Counted from the stretch's first letter, positions 8,623 through 17,129 are shown. The stretch is 64,000 nt of DNA from SIG603 sp964370635 (GCA_964370635.1 CAYJJU010000002.1:62001-126000), one strand, 5' to 3'. Notes: generated from the sequence alone by a model not told the origin. Made by a program: numbers and translations.

Positions 8623-9171
8623 TTGAAACAATTTTTTATTAATCTTGGCAAAAATCCGATTTACAAAAAACTGGCATCAGAACCTCTAACCTATGTAGCG
8701 GGTGCCGTGCTTTTGGGTGTTTTTCAAATTGCACACATAGCCACCTTAGGCGGCGCATGGGGTGTTACCAGCACCTTTGCAAACTGGGGCGCATGGGTAT
8801 TCGAACTCTTTGGAGGAGACGTGAGTTCCTGGTCTTACTTTGCATCTGAAAAGGCACAAACCACGCTTTCAAACGGAGTTTTATCAGACGGGGGTTCAAT
8901 CCGAAATTTTGGTATAATTTTCGGAGCTCTACTTTCAGCTTTACTCGCTTCACAGTTTAAGCTTAAAAAAATCAAGTCCATAAAACAAGTTGTTGCTGCC
9001 GTTTTAGGCGGACTGCTTATGGGTTATGGCGCAAGACTTGCACTTGGGTGTAATATAGGCGCATTTTTCTCGGCTATATCGGCATTTTCGCTATCGGGCT
9101 GGGTGTTTGCACTATTCCTACTTATAGGTGCGTTCTTTGGAAGCAAATTGCTTGCAAAGTATTTTATGTAA
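8623..9171 (+). CDS. YeeE/YedE-family sulfur-compound permease, second half
   Basis: A 182-residue membrane protein with about five hydrophobic segments and the family loop GYGARLALGCNIGAFFSAIS at about residues 138-157, whose cysteine is equivalent to those in the first-half protein. The start is TTG at 8623, preceded by GGGGGA; the nearby ATG at 8609 leads to a stop after five codons. It lies 15 bases after the TusA gene and 21 before the flavoprotein gene, so the four form one operon. It probably pairs with the 7664 protein to make one transporter. Confidence 0.85.
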   Translation: MKQFFINLGKNPIYKKLASEPLTYVAGAVLLGVFQIAHIATLGGAWGVTSTFANWGAWVFELFGGDVSSWSYFASEKAQTTLSNGVLSDGGSIRNFGIIFGALLSALLASQFKLKKIKSIKQVVAAVLGGLLMGYGARLALGCNIGAFFSAISAFSLSGWVFALFLLIGAFFGSKLLAKYFM

Positions 9172-9192
9172 AATGTGAAAAGAGGATAAAAC

Positions 9193-10419
9193 ATGGAAAA
9201 GAAAATAGAGCAATATGATGTTGTTATTATCGGAGGCGGTGCTGCCGGTATGACCGCAGGTATATACTGTGGACGTGCAAAGCTCAAGACGCTTTTAATC
9301 GAGAAATCTCTTGTGGGGGGATTGGCAACTTACACCTCAGAAATCGAAAATTATCCTGGATTTCCCGAAGGTTCTTCAGGAATTGAGCTTATGAACGCAT
9401 TTCAAAAGCAGGCCAAACGATTTGGGGTTAAATTTAAACTTACCGATGTAAAATCTGTGGATTTAGAAGGGGAAATAAAGAAAGTTGAAACTTTCAGAAC
9501 TACATATGAGGCAAAAGTAGTAATCGTAGCAAGCGGCGGAAAGCCTCGCTTAACAGGGGCCCAAAATGAAGATAAATATTTGTACGACAAAGGAATTTCT
9601 TTCTGTGCCACCTGTGACGCTGCTGCAAACACCGGCAAAACCGTAATGGTAATAGGAAGCGGCGATGCGGCTATTGAAGAAGGCATGTTTTTAACTAAAT
9701 TTGCGGACAAAGTTATAGTATCGGTCATGCACGACACGGGCAAGATGGACTGTAACGAAATTGCCAAGGCCCAAGCCTTAGCAAACCCAAAAATGGAATA
9801 TGTTTGGAACACCGTAGTAGATAGCTTTGAGGGGGAAGAGCATTTAGACACAGTCGTGCTCAAAAATCTGAAAACCGGTGAAAAAATACCTGTAAAAGTA
9901 GATAGTTGTTTCCTATTTATCGGTTATATTCCTAATACGGAAATATTCAAAGACATTTTAGACATGGACCGTGCGGGACAACTGCTTACAAACGAAAAAA
10001 TGGAAACAAATGTGCATGGTGTATTCGGTGCAGGAGATGTTAGGGCTAAATTCTTAAAGCAAGTGGCAACGGCAGTCGGAGACGGCGCAATTGCAGGCTA
10101 CAGTGCCGAAAAATATATAGCCGAGTCTGAAGTATATGAAGAGCAACTCCTAAACCACTCAAATCCGTCACTCGTGTATATTTATAACGCTTCTCAAGCG
10201 TCAGACCGTGAGTTGCTTTCGGTTTTTGAAGAATTTGAAAAAGAGAATGCCGATATCAAGGTTACAGCGATTGATACTTATAAATCAGACGGGCTTGCAA
10301 AAAGACTGGGTGTGAGCACTTCGCCTTGTGCCGTCTTTATAAACAATTCAAGCGTAGTTGCAACACTAAACGATGGCATTACAAAAGAAGCGCTGAGTAG
10401 CTTGTGGAAGACTCAGTAA
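9193..10419 (+). CDS. Thioredoxin-reductase-like flavoprotein with C-terminal thioredoxin-like domain
   Basis: A 408-residue pyridine-nucleotide-disulfide oxidoreductase. Residues 1-40 hold the FAD motif GGGAAGMTAGIY. The redox-active pair is CATC at about residues 138-141, in FCATCDAAAN. The second nucleotide-binding motif is GSGDAAIEEGMFLTKFA. The second FAD motif is GVFGAGDVR. Where NADPH-dependent thioredoxin reductases have HRRxxxR, this protein reads SVMHDTGKMDC, with no arginine. A C-terminal extension from about residue 325 looks like a thioredoxin fold (SLVYIYNAS, then GVSTSPCAVFIN with the expected proline) but has no CxxC. It is the last gene of the YeeE-TusA-YeeE operon and may reduce persulfide or disulfide on the TusA protein; that is inference. 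The ribosome binding site is AGAGGA. Confidence 0.85.
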   Translation: MEKKIEQYDVVIIGGGAAGMTAGIYCGRAKLKTLLIEKSLVGGLATYTSEIENYPGFPEGSSGIELMNAFQKQAKRFGVKFKLTDVKSVDLEGEIKKVETFRTTYEAKVVIVASGGKPRLTGAQNEDKYLYDKGISFCATCDAAANTGKTVMVIGSGDAAIEEGMFLTKFADKVIVSVMHDTGKMDCNEIAKAQALANPKMEYVWNTVVDSFEGEEHLDTVVLKNLKTGEKIPVKVDSCFLFIGYIPNTEIFKDILDMDRAGQLLTNEKMETNVHGVFGAGDVRAKFLKQVATAVGDGAIAGYSAEKYIAESEVYEEQLLNHSNPSLVYIYNASQASDRELLSVFEEFEKENADIKVTAIDTYKSDGLAKRLGVSTSPCAVFINNSSVVATLNDGITKEALSSLWKTQ

Positions 10420-10432
10420 TTTGCACAACAAT

Positions 10433-10472
10433 AAAACAGTAGAGGCGTGTACTGCGCTCTACTGTTTTTTTA
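10433..10472 (+). terminator. Rho-independent terminator of the sulfur-permease operon
   Basis: An 11-base inverted repeat (AAACAGTAGAG facing CTCTACTGTTT) is followed by a run of seven T, 14 bases after the flavoprotein stop codon. Confidence 0.9.
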
Positions 10473-10564
10473 TTTAGGCTAATTTTCTGTTTTCTAGGTT
10501 TTTCATCTCTAAATTGTTGTCACAAGAGATACTATCGTGCTTCGTATAGGTTTTATAATTACTG

Positions 10565-11101
10565 TTATAAATCTCTAATCCACACCATATGTAGCGAGCC
10601 CTCGCCCCAAAAATCTTTTACCTTAAAGTCAGCTTCGCCAAGCTTTTTAGTCCACATTTTTTGTCCCACTGTTTCATATCCACAGTCTAGGCAATAGGTT
10701 TTTATCCCCTGAGTTTTTAAATGCTCCTTCATTTTATCAAACATGAGCGTGCAAAGTCCTTTTCCTTGATACTCAGTGTCTACAAAAACTCCGCCTATCT
10801 CCACCATTCCCACAGTTTTTCCGTTTGAACATTTATTCATGTTCTCATTAGATTTTCCGCAGGAAATCGAGGCTATCGGCTTATTTTCATAAAATGCAAA
10901 GAGATAATATCTGTCTTTCCCTTTGCTTTTTATGTCTTCTTCCAAGGTTTTTACTTTGTACTGATACTCTTCCTCTACACCATAATTTTCAAAAATTCCG
11001 TTTTGCTCAAAGGCGAATTTAACCATCTTTTTAAAAAACTTGCAAATTCCCTCTTTGCTTTCTTCACTTGGCCTTACTATTTCTAATTTACTAAAATCCA
11101 T
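10565..11101 (-). CDS. GNAT-family N-acetyltransferase
   Basis: A 178-residue acetyltransferase. The acetyl-CoA-binding motif is QGKGLCTLMFDKMKEH at about residues 115-130, preceded by the strand VEIGGVFVDTEY typical of GNAT folds. The substrate is unknown. The ATG at 11101 is chosen: AGGGTG lies just before it, and the gene then begins directly after the stop codon of the CDF transporter. A TTG five codons upstream at 11116 would give a longer form overlapping that gene. It is the last gene of a VOC-fumarase beta-CDF-GNAT operon. Confidence 0.82.
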   Translation of the reverse strand: MDFSKLEIVRPSEESKEGICKFFKKMVKFAFEQNGIFENYGVEEEYQYKVKTLEEDIKSKGKDRYYLFAFYENKPIASISCGKSNENMNKCSNGKTVGMVEIGGVFVDTEYQGKGLCTLMFDKMKEHLKTQGIKTYCLDCGYETVGQKMWTKKLGEADFKVKDFWGEGSLHMVWIRDL

Positions 11102-11102
11102 C

Positions 11103-12263
11103 TTACACCCTGTCAATTTCTATTACCGCAATATATGTCTTGTCTAAAGAACTTATCATATTTGTAATAGTTTCCCTTAGCTCTTCATCTTTAACCTTTA
11201 AGTCAAACGGTATTTCTAAATCAAAAATTATGTTTGAATGCGTCTTACCCCAAACCACTCTAAAATCATGTGTTGTAACATTCTTATAAACCGCTTTAAT
11301 AAGCGAGTTTATTTGAATTTTTAACCTATTTGCCGCCTCGTCATCGGTAATAACGGGGTCTAAATGTATCAAAAGGCGGATATTTTCCTTGTCCTTAAAT
11401 TCCTTTTCGATATTATCAATGATTTCGTGGCTTTGCATTATGTCTACTTTTGCGTCCATTTCGCAGTGAATACTCGCAAAATATCTGCCTTCACCGTAAT
11501 TGTGAATTTCCAAATCATGCACGCCCAAAACGCCCTCATAAGACAAAATTTTTTCTTTTACATTTGCTATGAGTTCACCGTCTACCGCCTGCCCTATCAA
11601 AGGGCTAATTGTTTCAATAATTAATTTCACACCGGAAATTAAAATAAACACAGAAATGGCGAGGCCCAGATATGCATCTATATTTATTTCTAAAAAGTAA
11701 AATAAAAGCCCTGAACACAAAACGCCACTTGTGATTACTGCGTCGTTTCTACTATCAAGTGAGCTTGCCTTTAATGTTTTTGAATTAATTAATTTAGAAA
11801 TTTTTCTGTAAAATAAATACTGCCAAAATTTTATTAGCACGGATATCAAAAGTGAAGCTACTAGCACAAAATTTACCGTGAATTCCTGTGGATTAAATAT
11901 TTTATCCACAGATTCGCCTATCAATGAAAAACCCAAAAGTATTATCAGTACCGCAACAAATACGCCTGCCAAATATTCATATCTCGCATGGCCATAAGGA
12001 TGCTCCTTATCGGCAGGCTTTGACGACATTTTAAAGCTTATAGTCGTTATTAGTGAGGACACGCAGTCGGACAAATTGTTAAATGCGTCGGCAACAACAG
12101 ACACAGAGTTAAATATTGTTCCCATGATAAATTTTGCACCAAAAAGCAAAATATTAGATAGCACTCCGACAAGGCCTGCCACTTTACCATAGTTTTCACG
12201 AACTGCAAAATCCTTTAAATCATCCCTGTTTTTCACGAAAAGTCTAATTATTAAATTTGTCAA
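11103..12263 (-). CDS. Cation diffusion facilitator (CDF) family metal transporter
   Basis: A 386-residue CDF transporter, probably a proton-coupled exporter of divalent metal ions such as Zn2+ or Mn2+. The metal-site segments are visible: DAFNNLSDCVSSLITT in the second membrane helix, the HPYGHARYEYLAG loop, and DSRNDAVITSGVL in the fifth helix. A cytoplasmic domain follows from about residue 215 (EGVLGVHDLEIHNYGEGRY). The C-terminal part beyond about residue 300 is longer than in basic CDF proteins. The start is TTG at 12263 with GAGGTGA before it; the ATG at 12270 is in another frame and stops at once. Confidence 0.9.
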   Translation of the reverse strand: MTNLIIRLFVKNRDDLKDFAVRENYGKVAGLVGVLSNILLFGAKFIMGTIFNSVSVVADAFNNLSDCVSSLITTISFKMSSKPADKEHPYGHARYEYLAGVFVAVLIILLGFSLIGESVDKIFNPQEFTVNFVLVASLLISVLIKFWQYLFYRKISKLINSKTLKASSLDSRNDAVITSGVLCSGLLFYFLEINIDAYLGLAISVFILISGVKLIIETISPLIGQAVDGELIANVKEKILSYEGVLGVHDLEIHNYGEGRYFASIHCEMDAKVDIMQSHEIIDNIEKEFKDKENIRLLIHLDPVITDDEAANRLKIQINSLIKAVYKNVTTHDFRVVWGKTHSNIIFDLEIPFDLKVKDEELRETITNMISSLDKTYIAVIEIDRV

Positions 12264-12276
12264 ATTTCATGTCACC

Positions 12277-12834
12277 TCAAACTAAAATACTATTTCCCTT
12301 AGAGTCTATTGCGACTATAAGCGGAAAATCTTCAAATTCAAGCTCTTTTACGGATTCACATCCCAAATCTTCATAGGCTATAACCTTTGCACTTTTTATG
12401 CATTTTGAAGCAAGCGCACCTGCGCCACCTAAGGCGCAAAGATACACGGCCTCATTTCTTATCATTGCATCGATTACTTCTTGGCTTCTCTTGCCTTTTC
12501 CTATCATGCATTTTAAGCCCAAATCCAAAAATTTAGGCGAATATGCGTCCATTCTGACACTGGTTGTAGGCCCGCAAGAGCCAATAGAAAGCCCAGGTGG
12601 TGTCGGTGTAGGCCCTGCGTAATATATGCAGGCATCTTTAAGGTCATAGGCAAGCTTTTCACCTTTACAGATGGCCTCGTCTATTCTTTTATGTGCCGCA
12701 TCTCTTGATGTATATACTTTTCCCGATAGCAGAATTTTTTGCCCTGCCGTTAAAACCTTTGCCATTTCGGCTATGTCTTTAGTATGCACTCTTATCTCAT
12801 TCATATTAAAAGAGGGCGTGCACAATTTACGCAC
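12277..12834 (-). CDS. Fe-S hydro-lyase beta subunit (class I fumarase/tartrate dehydratase C-terminal type)
   Basis: A 185-residue protein matching the beta subunit of two-subunit class I fumarate or tartrate dehydratases. Motifs include KILLSGKVYTSRDAAHKR, YAGPTPTPPGLSIGSCGPTT (the substrate loop), MIGKGKRSQEV and AVYLCALGGAGALASKCI. In the known enzymes the [4Fe-4S] cluster sits in the alpha subunit, whose gene is normally next door; here the upstream neighbour is a VOC protein and no alpha gene is in the window. The start is GTG at 12834, chosen because GAGGAAAGG precedes it; the ATG at 12804 lacks a ribosome binding site and would lose family residues. Confidence 0.87.
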   Translation of the reverse strand: MRKLCTPSFNMNEIRVHTKDIAEMAKVLTAGQKILLSGKVYTSRDAAHKRIDEAICKGEKLAYDLKDACIYYAGPTPTPPGLSIGSCGPTTSVRMDAYSPKFLDLGLKCMIGKGKRSQEVIDAMIRNEAVYLCALGGAGALASKCIKSAKVIAYEDLGCESVKELEFEDFPLIVAIDSKGNSILV

Positions 12835-12855
12835 ACGCCTTTCCTCACTCTCAAA

Positions 12856-13254
12856 TTAATAAACTTTAAAAAACTCCACGTGCTCGTTCATTTCTCCTCT
12901 GAAAAATGCGACTCTTATGGGATATGGAGGCTCTGATTTTATAGTCACATCGGTAGGCTCCATTGTGACTTCATAGCCTGCATTTCTTACGGTTTCTACC
13001 AAAGCATCAACTTCGTCAACTTCAAAGGCGATATGCGCAAAAACTCCGTCTGGCTCTTTTGCTGTTTCCTCTTTTGACATAATTTCTAAAACAGTATTAT
13101 CTCCGCAAGAAATCATGATGCCTTTAGCATTTCCCTCGCCCCAGCTGCGCACTACTTCAAGACCAAGGGTCTCTTTATAAAGTGCCACAGTTTTATCAAA
13201 TTTTTCTACAGAAGTTAAAAGTGCAATGTGGTGCACGCCTTTAATTTTGCTCAT
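12856..13254 (-). CDS. VOC-family (glyoxalase-fold) metalloprotein
   Basis: A 132-residue single-domain vicinal-oxygen-chelate protein. The four likely metal ligands of the glyoxalase I pattern are visible: a histidine in VHHIALL, a glutamate in VLEIM, a histidine in FAHIAFEV and a glutamate in HVEFFKVY. It could be a lactoylglutathione-lyase-like or methylmalonyl-CoA-epimerase-like enzyme; sequence alone does not decide. It is the first gene of a four-gene operon that begins 58 bases after ftsZ. GGGAGAA precedes the ATG. Confidence 0.85.
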   Translation of the reverse strand: MSKIKGVHHIALLTSVEKFDKTVALYKETLGLEVVRSWGEGNAKGIMISCGDNTVLEIMSKEETAKEPDGVFAHIAFEVDEVDALVETVRNAGYEVTMEPTDVTIKSEPPYPIRVAFFRGEMNEHVEFFKVY

Positions 13255-13278
13255 AATATTATTCTCCCTTAATTTATT

Positions 13279-13304
13279 AGAGATACCGTAATAACAGTAT
13301 CTCT
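13279..13304. terminator. Stem-loop between ftsZ and the VOC gene
   Basis: An 8-base inverted repeat, AGAGATAC facing GTATCTCT, begins 9 bases beyond the ftsZ stop. The T run lies on the plus-strand side only, so as a minus-strand terminator for ftsZ it would be weak. Confidence 0.45.
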
Positions 13305-13312
13305 AAGTTTTT

Positions 13313-14512
13313 TTATTTTCTATTAAATATAGACATGATGTCTGTGAAAGTATCGTCCTCTGGAATACCTGTTTGCGGTGCTACCGCAGGAGTGACATCC
13401 GGCATATGTGATGCAGGTGCATTTTGTTGCTGTTGTGGATTTTGTTGTTGTGGCGCAGACATTACAGGCGCCTGGAAGTTTAGCGGAAGTTCATTTTCCG
13501 GATTTGAAATAAAGTCAAGCATAGGGTCTTTTGCAGGAACAAATTCACCATTCATTCCGGGGAAGCCTGTTGCTATGACAGTTATGCACATTTCGTCTTC
13601 CATATTGTCGTCAAACGCCGCACCCCAAATTATGTTTGCATCTTCGCTTGCTCTTTCTGTGATAAGCTGTGATGCTATATTGATTTCATCAAGTGCTATG
13701 TCGGCAGATGATTTAATGTTTATGATAACGCCCCTTGCGCCTGCAATTGCAGTTTCCAAAAGAGGACTTGAAATAGCCTGTATTGCGGCTTGCTCTGCCT
13801 TGTCTTTGCCGTTTGCACGACCAACACCCATGTGTGCATATCCTGCATTTTGCATGACAGACTTAACATCTTCAAAGTCAAGATTAACAAAGCCCGGCAC
13901 AAGTATAAGGTCTGAAATACTTTGCACGCCTTGTCTTAAGACATCGTCAGACACTTGGAAGGCATTTGCAAGTGTGATTTTTGTTTCGCTTACAAGATTT
14001 AGTCTTTCATTTGGGATAACGACAAGTGAGTCGACATGCTCTCTTAAAGATGCAATGCCTTGCTCTGCTTGCTCCATACGTTTTTTTCCTTCAAATGCGA
14101 AAGGTTTTGTAACTATACCTACGGTTAGTGCGCCTAAATCTTTTGCAATTTCGGCAACTATAGGAGCGGCACCTGTACCTGTTCCGCCACCCATTCCTGC
14201 AGTTATGAATACCATATCCGCACCTTTTAGTATATTTGCAATCGCTTCACGGCTTTCGTCTGCCGCCTTTGCGCCCACTTCAGGTTTCGATCCGGCACCT
14301 CTGCCGCCTGTGATTTTTTCTCCAAGTTGCACTTTTTGGTGCGCTTGAGATCTTGACAGAGCTTGCTTATCTGTGTTCATGCATATAAGCTCTACCGACT
14401 GAACTCCAACGGCAGCTATTCTGTTAACGGCATTTCCTCCGCAGCCGCCCACTCCGACTACTCTTATTGATTGTGGTGATTCATTTAACATGTTGTCAAT
14501 TTCGAAAGGCAT
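13313..14512 (-). CDS. ftsZ: Cell division protein FtsZ
   Basis: A 399-residue tubulin-like GTPase that forms the division ring. The N-terminal nucleotide-binding segment is GVGGCGGNAVNRI. The tubulin signature is GGGTGTGAAP at about residues 106-115. The synergy segment is NLDFEDVKSVM. After a variable linker rich in glutamine and proline (about 340-385), the conserved C-terminal peptide DDTFTDIMSIFNRK, which binds FtsA/SepF-type partners, is intact. AGGAGGAATAATAAA precedes the ATG. It closes the dcw cluster and probably has an extra promoter in the 288-base gap upstream. Confidence 0.97.
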   Translation of the reverse strand: MPFEIDNMLNESPQSIRVVGVGGCGGNAVNRIAAVGVQSVELICMNTDKQALSRSQAHQKVQLGEKITGGRGAGSKPEVGAKAADESREAIANILKGADMVFITAGMGGGTGTGAAPIVAEIAKDLGALTVGIVTKPFAFEGKKRMEQAEQGIASLREHVDSLVVIPNERLNLVSETKITLANAFQVSDDVLRQGVQSISDLILVPGFVNLDFEDVKSVMQNAGYAHMGVGRANGKDKAEQAAIQAISSPLLETAIAGARGVIINIKSSADIALDEINIASQLITERASEDANIIWGAAFDDNMEDEMCITVIATGFPGMNGEFVPAKDPMLDFISNPENELPLNFQAPVMSAPQQQNPQQQQNAPASHMPDVTPAVAPQTGIPEDDTFTDIMSIFNRK

Positions 14513-14658
14513 TTTATTATTCCTCCTAATATTTTTTATTTCTTTTAAATTTATTTTTTATTAATTTTCAACTTAGCTTAAAGATAAAATCCTTGCTAAA
14601 GCAACTTTACTTTGTAATATCAAAAGACTTTACATAAGTTAAATACATTGTACTTTAT

Positions 14659-14687
14659 AATTTATCATCTTTTTGATTAAATTTCAA
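14659..14687 (-). promoter_or_regulatory. Candidate promoter for ftsZ
   Basis: On the minus strand TTGAAA, a 17-base spacer, then TAAATT, in the AT-rich gap between ftsQ and ftsZ. The rest of that gap (14513-14800) shows no gene. Confidence 0.4.
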
Positions 14688-14800
14688 GGCTATATCGAAA
14701 AAAAACACAATTTTTTTTAAAAATTTACTTTACATATTTAATTTTTGTGTAATAATTTGGCATTTTTTGCATTTTTTAGGGTTTGTAATGCACTATAGCT

Positions 14801-15802
14801 TTACACATCGGGTATGTCGTCACCTCTTTGAGGCAGATTTTCATCGACCGAACTTTGTGACTCTTCCTCGTCTTCCGAAGTGGAGTCGTCACCCTCTTCG
14901 CCCTCTTCGCTTTCTTCACTCTCTTCGCCATCTTCTCCCTCTTGAGAGTCCTCGGAGTCATCTCTTGTAATTTCTTGCGTCTCGTCCTTTTCGTTTGCGC
15001 TATTTGCAAAATACGCCTTGTTTGACTCTGTTGCGAAAGTTAAATCTAGCACACCTTTTTCGTCTTCTCTAATTCCCTCTTTTTCAAATATTCCCAGTCC
15101 GAAATTAATTTTTTCCTCTAAATCTATTGCGTCGCCAAGCTCCATTTCCACTCTGTCGTCATAAAGCATTCTTATCTGATAAATATTCGTGGTGTCAATT
15201 TCGCTTATTTTGGTAATATCTGTGCTTTCAAGACTTTTTGCTATCTCATAAAATGCGCTGTGCTCTGTCGTGTCCTCAAATTTTATATAATTCTCCTCCA
15301 CTGTAAACGCACCCGACTTTACATCGGTAAACTCGCCACTTACAGTCGTCCCGCTTTCTAGCACTCTTCCCGTGCCACTTGCATATGTAGGGACATCTCC
15401 ATTTAAAAAATTGTAGCAAATTTCTGCTGTAACAACTTCAATTTCAAGCGTAGCGGGAAAGTGTTTTATAAAATTTACGTCTTCAACATAAGAATATGTT
15501 TCCATTATTTTGTCTTTTGCAAGTTCAGAATTAAAAAATAGTAGGTTATTACCATTTGAAATTCCGCCTGCCAAAAGCAGTTCTTCATCGGTATATTTTG
15601 ACGAGTTTTGTACCACCGTTATGCTATTTACTCTAAAAAATATTAAAATGATGACGAAGGCTACTATCATAAATCCAAGCATTGCCACGCCGACTAAGAT
15701 AATTTTCTTCTTGTTTTGCTTTTCCTTTTTGCTTTTTTCTCTAAAGGCATTTACACTCTCAGTATCGTCTCGTGTCACTCTTCTTTGTGGTCTTTGCTCC
15801 AC
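14801..15802 (-). CDS. FtsQ/DivIB-type cell division protein with long acidic tail
   Basis: A 333-residue bitopic membrane protein of the divisome. There is a short basic cytoplasmic tail, one membrane helix at about residues 33-56 (LVGVAMLGFMIVAFVIILIF), and then a POTRA domain (VNSITVVQNSSKYTDEELLL through FPATLEIEVV). A beta domain follows. The last 60 or so residues, from about 270, are almost pure Glu/Asp/Ser, which is unusual for the family. The start is GTG at 15802, with AAGGAGGGTGAAAA before it; no ATG fits. It lies between murA (14-base gap) and ftsZ. Confidence 0.88.
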   Translation of the reverse strand: MEQRPQRRVTRDDTESVNAFREKSKKEKQNKKKIILVGVAMLGFMIVAFVIILIFFRVNSITVVQNSSKYTDEELLLAGGISNGNNLLFFNSELAKDKIMETYSYVEDVNFIKHFPATLEIEVVTAEICYNFLNGDVPTYASGTGRVLESGTTVSGEFTDVKSGAFTVEENYIKFEDTTEHSAFYEIAKSLESTDITKISEIDTTNIYQIRMLYDDRVEMELGDAIDLEEKINFGLGIFEKEGIREDEKGVLDLTFATESNKAYFANSANEKDETQEITRDDSEDSQEGEDGEESEESEEGEEGDDSTSEDEEESQSSVDENLPQRGDDIPDV

Positions 15803-15816
15803 TTTTCACCCTCCTT

Positions 15817-17064
15817 TTACGTCCTGCTAATTTGCGCTCCTAAATTCCTTAAATTTCCTACTATGTCTTCATAACCACGGTCTATGTACTCAACGCCTGT
15901 TATACTTGTTTTTCCCTGCGCTGCAAGTCCTGCCACTATAAGTGCCGCTCCGCCTCGAAGCTCTCTTGCGTACACAGGCACTCCCCAAAGGCTTTCAACG
16001 CCTTCTACGACCGCGACCTTGCCCTCAATATTAATTTTTGCGCCCATGCGTTTAAGCTCATCTGCGTGTTTAAACCTGCTTTCAAATATGTTTTCTACAA
16101 ACATGCTAGTTCCCTGCCCGAGTACCGCCATTGCCATTATAGGTGCCTGCGCATCTGTCGGAAATCCGGGGTGAGGCATGGTTCTCACGCTTTTTATGGC
16201 CTCTAATTTTTTTGGTGCGCAAAGATATAGTCTGTCTGCGTCTTTTATTATCCTGCAACCTGCCTCTTCAAAAATCGACAATATCGTCATAATTGAGGAG
16301 CTAGGGCAGTTTTTCAATAGCAATTCACCGCCTGTGACAGCGGCCGCCGCCATGTAAGTTGCCGCAACTATTCTGTCCGGCATTATTTCATGTTCACAGC
16401 CGTAAATTTCTTTTACGCCCTCAATTTCTATCCTGCTTCCGCCTGCGCCCTGCACCTTAGCCCCACATTTATTTAGGAAGTTTGCAAGGTCTACAATTTC
16501 CGGCTCTCTTGCCGCATTTTCTATGACTGTTGTGCCGTTTGACACCACAGCCGCGAGCATTACATTTTCGGTGGCGCCGACACTTGGAAAGGACAGTGTA
16601 ATGCTACTTCCCTTTATACCTCTTGGCGCACTACAACATATAGTGCCATGTGTTTCTTCAATCTCAACATCCATCTTTTTAAGGGCAGATAGGTGTAAAT
16701 CTATTGGCCTTGCCCCTAGTTCACAGCCACCCGGAAAGGAAAGGTATGCCTTTTTAAACTTTGAAATAATACTGCCAAGAAAAACTATGGAAGACCTCAT
16801 TTCACGCATTAAATTGTGAGGTATATCGCAGTTTTTCAAGTTATCCGTGTTGATAATTAAGGATTTACCCTCTCGCCTGCACTCACAGCCCAGATGAGCC
16901 AAGATTTTTACGGCAGTGTCGACATCGGATATGCACGGGCAATTATGTAGCACACTTTCGCCTTTACACACCATTGAAGCGGCTAGTAAAGGTAAAATGC
17001 TGTTTTTTGCACCCTGTATTTTTATTTCACCCTGTATTTTAGATGGTCCTTCGATATAAATCAT
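15817..17064 (-). CDS. murA: UDP-N-acetylglucosamine 1-carboxyvinyltransferase
   Basis: A 415-residue MurA, which transfers enolpyruvate from PEP to UDP-GlcNAc in the first committed step of peptidoglycan synthesis. The catalytic lysine segment is KIQGAKNSILPLL. The active-site cysteine is in FPGGCELGARPIDLHL; this is the fosfomycin target residue, and it is cysteine rather than the resistant aspartate. The length is normal. AAAGGTGGG precedes the ATG. It sits between murG and ftsQ, a common Bacillota arrangement. Confidence 0.96.
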   Translation of the reverse strand: MIYIEGPSKIQGEIKIQGAKNSILPLLAASMVCKGESVLHNCPCISDVDTAVKILAHLGCECRREGKSLIINTDNLKNCDIPHNLMREMRSSIVFLGSIISKFKKAYLSFPGGCELGARPIDLHLSALKKMDVEIEETHGTICCSAPRGIKGSSITLSFPSVGATENVMLAAVVSNGTTVIENAAREPEIVDLANFLNKCGAKVQGAGGSRIEIEGVKEIYGCEHEIMPDRIVAATYMAAAAVTGGELLLKNCPSSSIMTILSIFEEAGCRIIKDADRLYLCAPKKLEAIKSVRTMPHPGFPTDAQAPIMAMAVLGQGTSMFVENIFESRFKHADELKRMGAKINIEGKVAVVEGVESLWGVPVYARELRGGAALIVAGLAAQGKTSITGVEYIDRGYEDIVGNLRNLGAQISRT

Positions 17065-17129
17065 ATAAATCCCACCTTTTGCATTTATGTATAATTCATA
17101 ATATGCCTTGGTGAAATTTAAGTGATAAC

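Noticed and set aside
13335..14348. A 337-codon plus-strand open frame opposite ftsZ
   Set aside because: It is a codon-bias shadow of ftsZ, rich in Cys and Ser, without ribosome binding site or family resemblance.
14776..15009. A Lys/Arg-rich minus-strand frame overlapping the end of the FtsQ gene
   Set aside because: It is the acidic tail read in another frame; no start signal.
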